Shown here one piece after another: positions 18,085 through 27,787 of a stretch of DNA of 34,294 nucleotides. How positions within the stretch are numbered: the first letter of the stretch is position 1; each line of letters starts with the position of its first letter. Below the pieces are notes generated by a model. The model did no database searches. It worked only from the letters and a program-made list of their open reading frames with translations, and had not been told where the DNA came from. The position numbers and the translations under genes were made by a program. Source of the stretch: an uncultured Pseudomonadota bacterium (GTDB taxonomy: Bacteria; Pseudomonadota; Gammaproteobacteria; Burkholderiales; Rhodocyclaceae); contig CAISUK010000698.1 in NCBI GenBank assembly GCA_903888645.1, positions 1-34,294 on the forward strand. Reading direction: 5' to 3'.

Positions 18085-19224
18085 TCAGGCAATTTGCAAG
18101 CTGTCGGCGAAAACAAGCGCTTCCAATTGTGCACGGTTGAAGCGCTCCGGCGCCAACTGCAAGCTCTCCAGTTTGTCCAGAAGATCTCCGGCAGTGGCCG
18201 TCTCGCAGGCGATGGCGAGATCGAGGAATGGTGCATAGATGCCTTCGCGGCGAACGACCGCATCGGCGATGACATCGGGCAGATGCATCTGCTCCAGGGC
18301 TTCCTCCAGATTGGAGCCGAGCAGCAAGTCGAGTAGCGAGAAGGCGCCGGTGATGAACAGATTGTCGGTCTGCTCACGCTCGAAGAACGCTGCGCCGACG
18401 ATCTCCATGAAACGACCACGGGCAATCGCCGTCTGCATCAAAGCCGTGGCCGCCGGATCCTTGCTGGCTGTCACGAGCAGCAGCGACAGCCACTTGTTGA
18501 GCTTGTCGTAACCGAGAATCGAAACCGCGTGGCGGAACGAATGAATTTCGCAGGAGAGACCGAATCCTGCCGAGTTGATGTAGCGCAGCAGCTTGAAGGA
18601 AAGTGTGACGTCGCGCTTCAAGGCGCTTTCAATCTCGCGAGTTTCGGCGTTGTGGCGCACCAGATTGAGGATATGGATGAGTTGCGCATGGCTTGGCGTC
18701 AGCTTGCCCGTCGGCTTGATGCCGTGCAGAAAAAACCATCCGGTGGCGCCCGAGTAACCGCGCTGCACGGCGCTGGCGAATTCGGCATTGTTCTCGAGAC
18801 CTTTGGCGATGGCCAAGCCAGGGGATTCGCCTACCTTGGGGTGGGCACGGGCATCGGTCAGGAGAAAACGAAACGGCCATTGTGTCGGCAACTGCAGCGC
18901 CGGTGAATAGCCGTCGAGGCAAAGCGGAACGCCAACGCGCAACAACTCGGTGACCAGTTGCTGCGTCTGCGGTTCAGAAAGCGCCGCGGCCGGAATTTCC
19001 ATCATGACATTCGACGGAATCTGCCATTGCAACAAATCCGGGTTCGGCAAGGCACCGCCCAGGCTGAGCAACACGGTGCGGCTTTCCGGCCAGACATCGA
19101 CCAAGGTATTGAGCGTCGCGGCAACGCTGACTACCGCGGGTGCATGCACGACCAGTCGCGTCGCGGTGATCGCTTTCTGGCGGTTGACCACGGGTTCGCG
19201 GCGGATCAGTGCAGGGAGTGTCAT
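18085..19224 (-). CDS. HDOD-domain protein with degenerate EAL-like N-terminal domain
   Basis: C-terminal HDOD pattern (HILNLVRHNAETREIESALKRDVTLSFKLLRYINSAGFGLSCEIHSFRHAVSILGYDKLNKWLSLLL). N-terminus follows EAL layout (VMMEIPAAALSEPQ...GVPLCLDGYSP) but lacks canonical EAL/DDFGTG residues. Confidence 0.82.
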   Translation of the reverse strand: MTLPALIRREPVVNRQKAITATRLVVHAPAVVSVAATLNTLVDVWPESRTVLLSLGGALPNPDLLQWQIPSNVMMEIPAAALSEPQTQQLVTELLRVGVPLCLDGYSPALQLPTQWPFRFLLTDARAHPKVGESPGLAIAKGLENNAEFASAVQRGYSGATGWFFLHGIKPTGKLTPSHAQLIHILNLVRHNAETREIESALKRDVTLSFKLLRYINSAGFGLSCEIHSFRHAVSILGYDKLNKWLSLLLVTASKDPAATALMQTAIARGRFMEIVGAAFFEREQTDNLFITGAFSLLDLLLGSNLEEALEQMHLPDVIADAVVRREGIYAPFLDLAIACETATAGDLLDKLESLQLAPERFNRAQLEALVFADSLQIA

Positions 19225-20258
19225 CGTGCGGGTACCGCGGCCGTATCGGCAGCAAAAGTGAAGGCATCGGCAAAAAACTGGTCACCCGGAAGTCCGCGAG
19301 CGGCAAAGTCGCGTCGCGCCGCGTCAATCATGGCCGGAGCGCCGCAGGCATAGACCTGATGATTTGACAGGTCATGATGATCGGCGAGCACGGCGTGGTG
19401 AACGAGCCCGACCCGACCGCTCCATGCGTCGTTGGCGGTGGCCTCCGACAGCACCGGAATATAAGAAAACTGCGGGTACGCAGCAGCCCAGCGGTTTGCC
19501 AGGTCATGCAGGTAGAGCCCCTCAAAGTTGCGTGCGCCCCAGTAAAGTTGCGCAGGCCGGACGACGCCTAGATGGATGGCATGTTCGATCATGGCCTTGA
19601 CGGGCGCAAATCCGGTACCGCCGGCCAGATAGACGATTGACCGATCAGTGGCCGGCTCGTGGATTCGAAAATTACCATGCGGACCCTCGATGCGCAGGAT
19701 ATCGCGCTCCCTCATTTTCTCGAATACGTGCGTTGTAAACAGCCCGCCGGGAACATGGCGGACATGCAATTGTAGCAATCCATCGTCATGCTGCGCATTG
19801 GCCAGCGAAAAGGCACGGCGCCTGCCCTCCTTGAGCAGAATGTCGATGTACTGGCCAGGCAGAAACTGCAGCCGCTCGTTGGCCGGCAGCTTGAGGTGCA
19901 GCAACATTACGTCGCTGGCAACACGATCCATTTTCTCGACACGACAGGGAAAAGTCCGCACGGGAATATCCCCCAGCGTCCTCAGTTCATGACATTCGAT
20001 AACGACATCGCTGAGCGGCGTGGCGCAACAAAACAAGGCCAACCCGGCGGCGCGTTCGCTTGCGCTGAGGGCATGTTCCTGTGCCTTGCCGTGGTTCACG
20101 GCACCGTGAAGCACCTTGCCCTTGCAGGCGCCGCACGCGCCATTGCGACAACCATAGGGAATTGTCAGGCCGGCATTGAGGGCAGCCTGCAACACAGTTT
20201 CGTCTGCGCTGGCTGCGCAGGCGTGGCCGCTGGGCTCGATGGCAATCCGAAACGACAT
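19221..20258 (-). CDS. 2Fe-2S ferredoxin / FAD-NAD(P)H oxidoreductase (CDP-6-deoxy-delta-3,4-glucoseen reductase-like)
   Basis: YGCRNGACGACKGKV plus downstream Cys (2Fe-2S), RAFSLANAQHDDG (FAD), YLAGGTGFAPVKAMIE (NAD), VYACGAPAMIDAARRDF. Confidence 0.9.
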   Translation of the reverse strand: MSFRIAIEPSGHACAASADETVLQAALNAGLTIPYGCRNGACGACKGKVLHGAVNHGKAQEHALSASERAAGLALFCCATPLSDVVIECHELRTLGDIPVRTFPCRVEKMDRVASDVMLLHLKLPANERLQFLPGQYIDILLKEGRRRAFSLANAQHDDGLLQLHVRHVPGGLFTTHVFEKMRERDILRIEGPHGNFRIHEPATDRSIVYLAGGTGFAPVKAMIEHAIHLGVVRPAQLYWGARNFEGLYLHDLANRWAAAYPQFSYIPVLSEATANDAWSGRVGLVHHAVLADHHDLSNHQVYACGAPAMIDAARRDFAARGLPGDQFFADAFTFAADTAAVPAR

Positions 20259-20273
20259 GCGATAATTGTCCGG

Positions 20274-21185
20274 GTGAGAAATCTACTGATCGTCGGCTGC
20301 GGCGACGTTGCCCGCCGCGCCCTGCCGCGCCTGCTCCGTCGCTATCGTGTACTGGCGCTGGTTCGCCAACGTGACCCTGCACTGCAGGCTCTCGGTGTCG
20401 TCCAGATCGTCGGCGATCTCGATCGGCCGCAAACTTTGCGGCGACTCGGCGGCTTGGCGCAGCATGTTCTGCACTCCGCACCACCATCGGAAATCGGCAC
20501 TAAAGATCTGCGCACACAGCACCTGTTGGACGTATTGCGACGCGGAAAAATTCTACCATGCCGACTTGTGTACATCAGTACCAGCGGCATCTACGGCGAT
20601 TGCCAGGGTGCCCGCATCGACGAGACGCGCACACCGCAGCCGCTAACCGACCGGGGCATGCGTCGCCTTGATGCGGAACGGCGCCTGCGTCAATTCGGCC
20701 GTCGCTCGCAATGCCGGGTCTCCATACTCCGTGCGCCCGGCATTTATGCCGAAGACCGGCTTCCGACGGAGCGCTTGCGGCGCAGCTGGCCGGTACTGCG
20801 GGCCGACGAGGATGTCTATACCAATCACATTCATGCCGACGATCTGGCAGGCCTGTGCATCGCTGCGCTGGCGCACGGCAAGCCGAATCGCGCCTGCCAT
20901 GCCAGCGACGACAGCGAATTTCGCATGGGCGACTGGTATGACCTGCTGGCCGATAGCTTCGATCTGCCGCGACCACCGCGGGTTTCCCGCGTCGAGGCAG
21001 AAAGTCGCTTGCCGGCCGCGACGCTCTCGTTCATGCGCGAATCGCGCCGCCTCGACAACAAGCGAATGAAACGAGAATTGCGTTACCAATTGCGTTATCC
21101 GACCCTGCACGCCGGACTGGCTTCGTCGCCTGTCCGCCGCCACGAGCGTGCCCATGAAAACCCGACACCGACCACTTTCAAATAG
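20274..21185 (+). CDS. NAD-dependent epimerase/dehydratase-like SDR
   Basis: GTG start at 20274: VRNLLIVGCGDVARRALPRLL...LVYISTSGIYGDCQGARIDETRTPQPLTDRGMRRLDAERRL. Upstream in-frame extension to 19788 is antisense to the reductase and rejected. Confidence 0.83.
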   Translation: MRNLLIVGCGDVARRALPRLLRRYRVLALVRQRDPALQALGVVQIVGDLDRPQTLRRLGGLAQHVLHSAPPSEIGTKDLRTQHLLDVLRRGKILPCRLVYISTSGIYGDCQGARIDETRTPQPLTDRGMRRLDAERRLRQFGRRSQCRVSILRAPGIYAEDRLPTERLRRSWPVLRADEDVYTNHIHADDLAGLCIAALAHGKPNRACHASDDSEFRMGDWYDLLADSFDLPRPPRVSRVEAESRLPAATLSFMRESRRLDNKRMKRELRYQLRYPTLHAGLASSPVRRHERAHENPTPTTFK

Positions 21186-21194
21186 GATTCCAGC

Positions 21195-21611
21195 ATGCTC
21201 TGGGTAAAGTCATTTCACATCATCTTCGTCGTCAGCTGGTTTGCCGGGCTGTTCTACCTGCCGCGCATCTTCGTCAACCTGGCGATGGTCCCGGTCGATG
21301 CTGGCGCCGAGCGCGAGCGGCTGCTCTTGATGGCGGGCAAGCTCTACCGTTTCGTCTCGCCTATCGGTGTACTGGCGATTATTTTTGGCCTCTGGTTATG
21401 GTTCGGCTACGGCTTCGCAGGCGACTGGCTGCACGCCAAGACTGCGCTGGTTGCGCTCCTGGTCGTCTATCACCTTTGGTGCGGCGAGTTGCTCAAACGG
21501 TTTTCGGCCGGCGAGAATCCGCGCAACCATGTCTGGTTTCGCTTCTTCAATGAAGTGCCAGTACTCGCGCTCGCAGCGATCGTGATTTTGGCCGTGCTCA
21601 AACCCTTTTAG
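21195..21611 (+). CDS. CopD/HemJ-like membrane protein (putative protoporphyrinogen oxidase HemJ)
   Basis: 138 aa: MLWVKSFHIIFVVSWFAGLFYLPRIFVNLAM...KLYRFVSPIGVLAIIFGLWLWF...YHLWCGELLKRF...RFFNEVPVLALAAIVILAVLKPF. Confidence 0.85.
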   Translation: MLWVKSFHIIFVVSWFAGLFYLPRIFVNLAMVPVDAGAERERLLLMAGKLYRFVSPIGVLAIIFGLWLWFGYGFAGDWLHAKTALVALLVVYHLWCGELLKRFSAGENPRNHVWFRFFNEVPVLALAAIVILAVLKPF

Positions 21612-21619
21612 GCAGGCCA

Positions 21620-22777
21620 GTGGAATCATTTTTTTCGTCTTGTCCGCGTGGGCTGGAAGCGCCCTTGGCCGAGGATATCGTGGCGGCCGGTGGCGATGCT
21701 GTCCGCATTGTCCCCGGCGGCGCCATGTTTTCCGGCGACTGGGCAAGCTGCTATCGGCTCAATCTCGAATCGCGGATCGCCACACGGGTACTCTGGCGTG
21801 TCGGTCAGGGCAGCTACCGCAACGAGAACGACGTATTCCGTCTCGCCAGCGGGCTCGACTGGCCAGGCTGGTTCTCCGTCGAACAAACCCTGCGCGTCTA
21901 TGTCACCGCCATCAAGAGTCCGCTGAAAAGCCTGGAGTTCATTACCCTGCGCATCAAGGACGCCGTTTGCGACCGCTTTCGCGATACCAATGCCGGTCGG
22001 CGGCCGAGTGTCGATACGGCCAATCCCGATGTGCGCATTCACGCTTTTCTCACCGCCGATGCGGTGACTTTCTATCTGGATACGTCCGGCGAACCCTTGT
22101 ATCTGCGTGGTCAAAAACACGCCAAGGTGCAAGCGCCGCTAAAGGAAAATCTTGCCGCTGGCATATTGCGACTGAGTGGCTGGCAACCGGGCACGCCCTT
22201 GCTCGACCCGATGTGCGGCAGCGGCACGTTCTTGCTCGAAGCGGCGCAAATGGCACTCGATATCGCGCCCGGGCTGTCGCGCCCGGCGGATCGTTTTGCG
22301 CTCATTCGCCTGTCGACTTTCGATGCGGCGCTGTGGCGCCAACTGCGCGCCGCCGCTCAAAAACGACGTCAGCCGCCGCGTCGCTTGCCGCTGTGGGGCC
22401 GTGATTTGTCGGCGGACGCGGTGGCGCGCACTGTCCAGAATCTTGCTGCGGCCGGATTCGATGGTGTAGCCGATGTGGCCCAAGGCAACCTGCTTGACAT
22501 ATTGGCACCGACCGCGCAAGGAATCATGATAGCCAATCCGCCGTATGGCGAACGCATTGGTGAAGCGGACGAACTGGCGGTCTTTTATCCACTACTCGGC
22601 AATGCCATGAAGTCGCGTTATGCCGGTTGGGACTGTTTTTTCCTGTCGGCCGATACGCGCTTGCCAAAACTGATCGGTCTGCGGGCCGACCATCGCACCC
22701 CACTTTATAACGGCGCTCTCGAGTGCCGCCTCTATCATTACCGCATGATTGCCGGGTCACGGCGACCGCCAAACTAG
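21620..22777 (+). CDS. THUMP-domain class I SAM RNA methyltransferase (RlmL N-terminal-half type)
   Basis: ESFFSSCPRGLEAPLAEDI, LLDPMCGSGTFLLEAAQMA, IANPPYGERIGE (NPPY), YNGALECRLYHYRM. Confidence 0.92.
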   Translation: MESFFSSCPRGLEAPLAEDIVAAGGDAVRIVPGGAMFSGDWASCYRLNLESRIATRVLWRVGQGSYRNENDVFRLASGLDWPGWFSVEQTLRVYVTAIKSPLKSLEFITLRIKDAVCDRFRDTNAGRRPSVDTANPDVRIHAFLTADAVTFYLDTSGEPLYLRGQKHAKVQAPLKENLAAGILRLSGWQPGTPLLDPMCGSGTFLLEAAQMALDIAPGLSRPADRFALIRLSTFDAALWRQLRAAAQKRRQPPRRLPLWGRDLSADAVARTVQNLAAAGFDGVADVAQGNLLDILAPTAQGIMIANPPYGERIGEADELAVFYPLLGNAMKSRYAGWDCFFLSADTRLPKLIGLRADHRTPLYNGALECRLYHYRMIAGSRRPPN

Positions 22778-22965
22778 AGCGAAGCTGCTCGAGCCAGCGC
22801 GCCTTCATCACCTATCGGTCTGCGCCAAGAAGAAGCGTAGTCAGTCAAATTTGCCTGGCAAGCTCCCCGGGGTAAGTACTCGCTGGGGGGAATTCGCCGC
22901 GGCCAAACTGGCGCGTCGGTTCTGCGCAGCAGAAAGGTTCAAACTGAGGGTTCAGACTGAAGCGG

Positions 22966-24102
22966 TCAGACGATGTCGAGATGCTTGATACTCGCTGTCA
23001 GGTCGCGATCCTTGGCTGCCTTTCCCTCCAACTTGATGTGCAGGCGCAGATCATTGACCGAGTCGGCATTGCGCAAGGCGTCTTCGTAGGTTATCTGGTC
23101 GCTTTCGTAAATGTCGAACAGGGATTGATCGAAAGTTTGCATCCCGAGCTCGCGCGATCGCTTCATGATTTCCTTGATCTCGGGCACATTGCCCTTGAAG
23201 ATCAGGTCTGAAATCAGCGGCGAGTTGAGCATGATTTCAACCGCCGGGACGCGCCCCTTGCCATCCTTGAGGGGAATCAGGCGCTGCGATATCAGACCGC
23301 GCAGGTTCAATGAAAGGTCCATCAACAACTGGTCACGTTTGTCTTCGGGGAAGAAATTGACGACCCGATCCAGCGCCTGGTTAGTCGAATTGGCGTGCAG
23401 CGTACCGAGGCAGAGGTGTCCGGTCTCGGCGAAGGAAATGGCGTGTTCCATTGTTTCGCGGTCGCGAATTTCGCCGATCAGGATGACATCGGGGGCTTGG
23501 CGCAGGGTATTCTTCAAGGCCATTTCCCATGAATCCGTATCAACGCCCACTTCGCGCTGGGTGATGATGCAATTGCGGTGCTCGTGCACGAATTCGATCG
23601 GATCCTCGACGGTGACAATGTGCCCGTAGCTGTTCTCGTTGCGGAAACCGATCATTGCCGCCAGCGAGGTTGATTTGCCACAACCGGTGCCGCCGACAAA
23701 CATCACCAGGCCGCGCTTGGCCATGGCAATGTCCTTGAGCACCGGCGGCAGACGAAGTTCGTCGAGCGTCGGAATCTTGGTGTTGATGGTCCGCAGTACC
23801 AGACCGGTGCGCCCCTGCTGGATAAAAGCGTTCACCCGAAACCGCCCGATGGCTTGCGGATTGATGGCGAAGTTGCATTCCTTGCGCGCTTCAAAATCGG
23901 CCGCCTGACGGTCGTTCATGATGGCGCGAGCGAGTTCCAGCGTATGTTGCGGCGAGAGCACTTGCGCCGTCGCCGGCGTGACCCGTCCGTCAACCTTGAT
24001 TGCCGGCGGAAACCCGGCAGTGATGAACAGATCCGAGCCTTTCCTGCTCACCATCAGGTTGAGCAGGTTGTACATGAACTTCAAGCCTTCATCGCGTTCC
24101 AT
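22966..24102 (-). CDS. pilU: Type IV pilus twitching motility ATPase PilU
   Basis: MERDEGLKFMYNLLNLMVSRKGSDLFITAGFPPAIKVDG; MFVGGTGCGKSTSLAAMIGFRNENSYGHIVTVEDPIEFVHEH; pairs with pilT. Confidence 0.94.
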   Translation of the reverse strand: MERDEGLKFMYNLLNLMVSRKGSDLFITAGFPPAIKVDGRVTPATAQVLSPQHTLELARAIMNDRQAADFEARKECNFAINPQAIGRFRVNAFIQQGRTGLVLRTINTKIPTLDELRLPPVLKDIAMAKRGLVMFVGGTGCGKSTSLAAMIGFRNENSYGHIVTVEDPIEFVHEHRNCIITQREVGVDTDSWEMALKNTLRQAPDVILIGEIRDRETMEHAISFAETGHLCLGTLHANSTNQALDRVVNFFPEDKRDQLLMDLSLNLRGLISQRLIPLKDGKGRVPAVEIMLNSPLISDLIFKGNVPEIKEIMKRSRELGMQTFDQSLFDIYESDQITYEDALRNADSVNDLRLHIKLEGKAAKDRDLTASIKHLDIV

Positions 24103-24183
24103 GATGTCTCCTTGCGTGAAGTCATCGCTAGCCGATCAGTGCAAGGCGGCGCAAATTGTTGCTACGCGTTTCGCTTCTGAACG

Positions 24184-25227
24184 TCAGGCCGCGAAGCCGT
24201 CTTTGTTGGCCGCCTTGGCGCGGGCCTCGACCGAGGAGACGACGTTACGCCGCACCAGTTCGGCAAGGTTCTGGTCGAGCGTTTGCATGCCATGGCCTTG
24301 GCCAGTCTGTATCGACGAATACATCTGCGCCACCTTGTTTTCGCGAATCAGATTGCGGATCGCTGGCGTGCCGATCATGATCTCGTGCGCCGCCACGCGC
24401 CCCTGTCCATCCTTGGTCTTGAGCAGTGTCTGCGAGATGACGGCGCGCAGCGATTCGGACAGCATGGAACGCACCATGTCTTTCTCCGTCGCGGGAAAAA
24501 CGTCGATGACGCGGTCGATGGTCTTGGCTGCCGAACTGGTGTGCAAGGTTCCGAAAACCAGGTGTCCGGTTTCTGCCGCGGTCATGGCCAGACGGATGGT
24601 CTCGAGGTCGCGCATTTCACCGACCAGGATCACATCCGGATCCTCGCGCAGAGCACTGCGCAGCGCGTTGGCGAACGACAGCGTATGCGGGCCGACCTCA
24701 CGCTGGTTGATCAGACATTTTTTCGAATCGTGCACAAATTCGATGGGGTCTTCCACGGTCAAGATATGCCCGTAGGTATTGTCATTGACAAAATCGACCA
24801 TCGCTGCCAGCGTGGTTGATTTGCCTGAGCCGGTCGGCCCGGTGACCAGAACGATGCCGCGCGGCTGCTGGGATATTTCGGCGAAGATCTTTGGCGCGTT
24901 AAGTTGTTCCAGCGTCAGCACCTTCGACGGAATCGTGCGGAAGGCGGCGGCAGCGCCACGGTGCTGGACATAGGCATTGACGCGGAAACGCGCCAGAGTG
25001 GGCACTTCAAAAGAGAAATCGCATTCGAGATTTGCTTCGGAGTGCGTGCGCTGGCCGTCATTCATGATGTCATACACCATGGCATGCACGTCCTTGTGAT
25101 CCATGGCCGGCAAGTTGATGCGGCGCACGTCGCCATGGACGCGGATCATCGGCGGCAACCCCGACGACAAGTGCAGATCGGAAGCCTTGTTCTTGACCAC
25201 GAAAGCGAGCAGTTCAGTGATATCCAT
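24184..25227 (-). CDS. pilT: Type IV pilus twitching motility ATPase PilT
   Basis: MDITELLAFVVKNKASDLHLSSGLPPMIRVHGDVRRINLP; LVTGPTGSGKSTTLAAMVDFVND; HLVFGTLHTSSAAKTIDRVIDVFP. Confidence 0.96.
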   Translation of the reverse strand: MDITELLAFVVKNKASDLHLSSGLPPMIRVHGDVRRINLPAMDHKDVHAMVYDIMNDGQRTHSEANLECDFSFEVPTLARFRVNAYVQHRGAAAAFRTIPSKVLTLEQLNAPKIFAEISQQPRGIVLVTGPTGSGKSTTLAAMVDFVNDNTYGHILTVEDPIEFVHDSKKCLINQREVGPHTLSFANALRSALREDPDVILVGEMRDLETIRLAMTAAETGHLVFGTLHTSSAAKTIDRVIDVFPATEKDMVRSMLSESLRAVISQTLLKTKDGQGRVAAHEIMIGTPAIRNLIRENKVAQMYSSIQTGQGHGMQTLDQNLAELVRRNVVSSVEARAKAANKDGFAA

Positions 25228-25303
25228 GAAGAGTACCTGGCGCGTCTAAGCAGAAGGATGAAAACGTCGCGATGCTATACTCCGGGCGCTTTCTCGGACC
25301 ATT

Positions 25304-26002
25304 ATGACAACAATTTCAGCGAACTTGCAAGCCGTGAAAACACGTATCGCTGCTGCATGCGTGGCGAGCGGCAGGAAGGTTGGCGAAGTTCGGTTGGTCG
25401 CAGTCTCGAAGACCTGGCCGGCGGATTGCGTGGAGAGCGCTGCAGCTGCCGGACAACACGTGTTTGGCGAGAATTTCGTCCAGGAAGGGGTCGCCAAGAT
25501 CGCGGAGTTGGCCGCACTCAGCCTCGAGTGGCATTTCATCGGCCCGTTGCAGAGCAACAAGACGAGCCTGGTCGCCGAAAATTTTGCTTGGGTGCATTCG
25601 CTGGACCGGGAGAAGATCGCGCAGCGCTTGTCTGCGCAGCGCCCTGTCGATAAGCCGCCGTTGCTGGTCTGCATCCAGGTCAATATCAGCGGCGAACAGA
25701 CCAAGGCTGGTGTCACGCCCGAGGCGGCCTTGCCGCTGGCCCGGCGGATTGCGCAATTGCCCGGTCTTCGGTTACGTGGCCTGATGGCGATTCCCGAGCC
25801 ATCGGATGATGTGGATTTGGTACGGAGCCGGTTTCGGCGCCTGCGAGCCTTGCGCAATGAACTGAATGAATTCGGCTTGGCACTCGATACCTTGTCGATG
25901 GGCATGTCGCATGATCTTGAAGCGGCGATCATGGAAGGTGCGACGATGGTTCGCGTCGGCACAGCAATTTTTGGCGAACGCAATAAGGATCTACACCAAT
26001 GA
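25304..26002 (+). CDS. yggS: YggS-family pyridoxal phosphate homeostasis protein
   Basis: VRLVAVSKTWPADCVESAAAAGQHVFGENFVQEGVAKI...LEWHFIGPLQSNKT...LSMGMSHDLEAAIMEGATMVRVGTAIFGER. Confidence 0.96.
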   Translation: MTTISANLQAVKTRIAAACVASGRKVGEVRLVAVSKTWPADCVESAAAAGQHVFGENFVQEGVAKIAELAALSLEWHFIGPLQSNKTSLVAENFAWVHSLDREKIAQRLSAQRPVDKPPLLVCIQVNISGEQTKAGVTPEAALPLARRIAQLPGLRLRGLMAIPEPSDDVDLVRSRFRRLRALRNELNEFGLALDTLSMGMSHDLEAAIMEGATMVRVGTAIFGERNKDLHQ

Positions 26003-26811
26003 AGATCACCTTTCTTGGCGGCGGCAACATGGCTACCGCGCTCATCGGCGGCATGCGCCAGCGCGGCTTTTCGGCCCCGGCCATTCAGGTCGTCGAACCG
26101 CTCGAGGCTGCGCGAGAGCGCATGACCGAGGCTTTCGGGGTGCGCTGCACAGGGGCGGTCGACGCCGCTGCCATGAACTGCGAAGTGTGGGTATTGTCGG
26201 TCAAGCCGCAGCAGATGCGGCAAGCCCTGGCGCCCTTGGCGGGGCGACTGGAAAACCAGCTCGTCATCAGCATCGCCGCCGGCTTGCGGCTGAACGATAT
26301 CGGCCGCTGGCTGGGTGGCCACCGGCAGTTGGTGCGGACCATGCCCAACACACCGGCATTGATTGGTCATGGCATCACCGGCATGTATGCCGATCCCGCG
26401 GTCGATGCCGAAGGTCGCGAACGCGCCGAACGCATCCTCAGTGCTGTTGGCAGCACCACCTGGATCGCCGACGAAGCGATGATGGACGCGGTCACCGCCA
26501 TCTCCGGCAGCGGTCCGGCTTATGTGTTCTACTTTATCGAGGCGTTGCAGGAGGCGGCGAGCGCACTGGGATTTGACGCAGAGGCAGCACGCCAGCTGAG
26601 CATCGAAACCTTTCTCGGTGCGGCGCGGTTGGCACAGGAAAGCAACGATCCGGTGGCCGGCCTGCGCGAACGCGTCACCTCCAAGGGCGGGACCACCGAG
26701 GCAGCGCTCAACTCTTTCGATGCTGATCAGATCAAGGCAGCCATCCTCCGTGGCGCCCAAGCCGCCGCTGCGCGGGGCCGCGAACTTGGCGAACAGATGG
26801 GCAAGGACTGA
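25999..26811 (+). CDS. proC: Pyrroline-5-carboxylate reductase
   Basis: ITFLGGGNMATALIGGMRQRG, MPNTPALIGHGITGMYA, AVTAISGSGPAYVFYFIEALQEAA, TSKGGTTEAAL. Confidence 0.97.
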   Translation: MKITFLGGGNMATALIGGMRQRGFSAPAIQVVEPLEAARERMTEAFGVRCTGAVDAAAMNCEVWVLSVKPQQMRQALAPLAGRLENQLVISIAAGLRLNDIGRWLGGHRQLVRTMPNTPALIGHGITGMYADPAVDAEGRERAERILSAVGSTTWIADEAMMDAVTAISGSGPAYVFYFIEALQEAASALGFDAEAARQLSIETFLGAARLAQESNDPVAGLRERVTSKGGTTEAALNSFDADQIKAAILRGAQAAAARGRELGEQMGKD

Positions 26812-26813
26812 CC

Positions 26814-27392
26814 ATGCTGATGCAACTCTTGCTGATGCTAGTAGAAGCAGTATTCGGCTTCTTTACCATGATGCTGCTGGCGCGCTTCCTCATGCAGTGG
26901 GCGCGCGCACCGTTCCGCAATCCTCTGGGTCGGCTCGTCGTGGCAGTAACCGATGGCGCGGTTCGGCCACTGCGGCGATTCATCCCCGGCCTGTTCGGGC
27001 TCGATCTGCCCAGTCTGCTGCTGGCATGGCTCTGTCAGCTGATGTTCCTGGCATTTGCTTTCGGCATTGCCGGCGAATTTGTCTCGGTGACAGCGCAAGC
27101 GATCGGCGTGCTGGCCCTGATCGCCTTGCTCGAAACGCTTCGCCTGGCGCTTTATATTGTTGTTGCCGCGGTTGTCATCACGGCAGCGCTCTCCTGGATC
27201 GCCCCCGACTCGCCGGTTGCGCCGCTTTTTTTCTCCCTGGCCCGCCCCTTTCTGTCGCCGCTGCAGCGACGTATCAAGCCGGTTGGCGGCGTCGATCTTT
27301 CGCCGCTGGTGTTGCTGCTCGGGCTGCAGATGTTGTTGGCGGTGGTCGGCTGGGCTCGCGCCGCGCTGGGGCCGCTGCTGGCCATGGCATGA
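26814..27392 (+). CDS. yggT: YggT family membrane protein
   Basis: Two YggT repeats; FTMMLLARFLMQWARAPFRNPLGRLVVAVTDGAVRPLRRFIPG and LSWIAPDSPVAPLFFSLARPFLSPLQRRIKPVGGVDLSPLVLLLGLQ. Confidence 0.93.
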   Translation: MLMQLLLMLVEAVFGFFTMMLLARFLMQWARAPFRNPLGRLVVAVTDGAVRPLRRFIPGLFGLDLPSLLLAWLCQLMFLAFAFGIAGEFVSVTAQAIGVLALIALLETLRLALYIVVAAVVITAALSWIAPDSPVAPLFFSLARPFLSPLQRRIKPVGGVDLSPLVLLLGLQMLLAVVGWARAALGPLLAMA

Positions 27393-27688
27393 ACGACGCT
27401 GGCTGGTTGCAGACCAGCCACGCCGGCGTGCTGCTCAACCTGCATGTTCAGCCCGGCGCCAAACGCAGCGAGATTGTCGGCCTGCATGGCAGCGCGCTGA
27501 AAATTCGCCTTGCTGCGCCGCCAGTGGATGGCAAAGCCAACGCCTGTCTGGTTAACTATCTGGCCGAGCAGCTGGAACTCCCCAAATCCAGTATCAGCCT
27601 GGTGTCCGGGCTATCTTCCCGGTCAAAGCGTGTCGCTGTTGCCCTTCTCACCGCGGAGCAAATTCGGAAACGCCTCTTGCCGGATTGA
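27389..27688 (+). CDS. yggU: DUF167 family protein YggU
   Basis: LNLHVQPGAKRSEIVGLHGSALKIRLAAPPVDGKANACLVNYLAEQLELPKSSISLVSGLSSRSKRVAV; ATG 27389 overlaps yggT stop. Confidence 0.94.
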   Translation: MNDAGWLQTSHAGVLLNLHVQPGAKRSEIVGLHGSALKIRLAAPPVDGKANACLVNYLAEQLELPKSSISLVSGLSSRSKRVAVALLTAEQIRKRLLPD

Positions 27689-27744
27689 GTTTTGTTCGGC
27701 CGCACCCTGAGTACAAGTACGGTGCAGTAACTTGCGTTTGTTGA

Positions 27745-27759
27745 TGAGAATAATTATCA
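27745..27759 (+). promoter_or_regulatory. Putative Fur box
   Basis: TGAGAAT-A-ATTATCA: matches the 7-1-7 Fur inverted repeat TGATAATnATTATCA with one mismatch, 29 bp upstream of the cupredoxin ATG. Confidence 0.8.
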
Positions 27760-27787
27760 TTACCGCACAACTTCTTCAGGAGGCTTT

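Noticed and set aside
19788-20273. 162-aa in-frame extension of the SDR
   Set aside because: Antisense to the ferredoxin reductase; GTG at 20274 starts at the Rossmann strand RNLLIVGCGDVARR.
22778-22965. Possible tRNA or repeat element between the methyltransferase and pilU
   Set aside because: GGTTCAAAC and GGGTTCAGAC-like strings were inspected; no cloverleaf or acceptor stem could be built, only weak imperfect repeats.
26618-27388. Long N-terminal extension of YggU
   Set aside because: Runs out of frame through proC and yggT; ATG 27389 gives a standard DUF167 protein.
27702-27725. GCACC...GGTGC hairpin after yggU
   Set aside because: Short stem with asymmetric bulge and no T-run; not convincing as a terminator.
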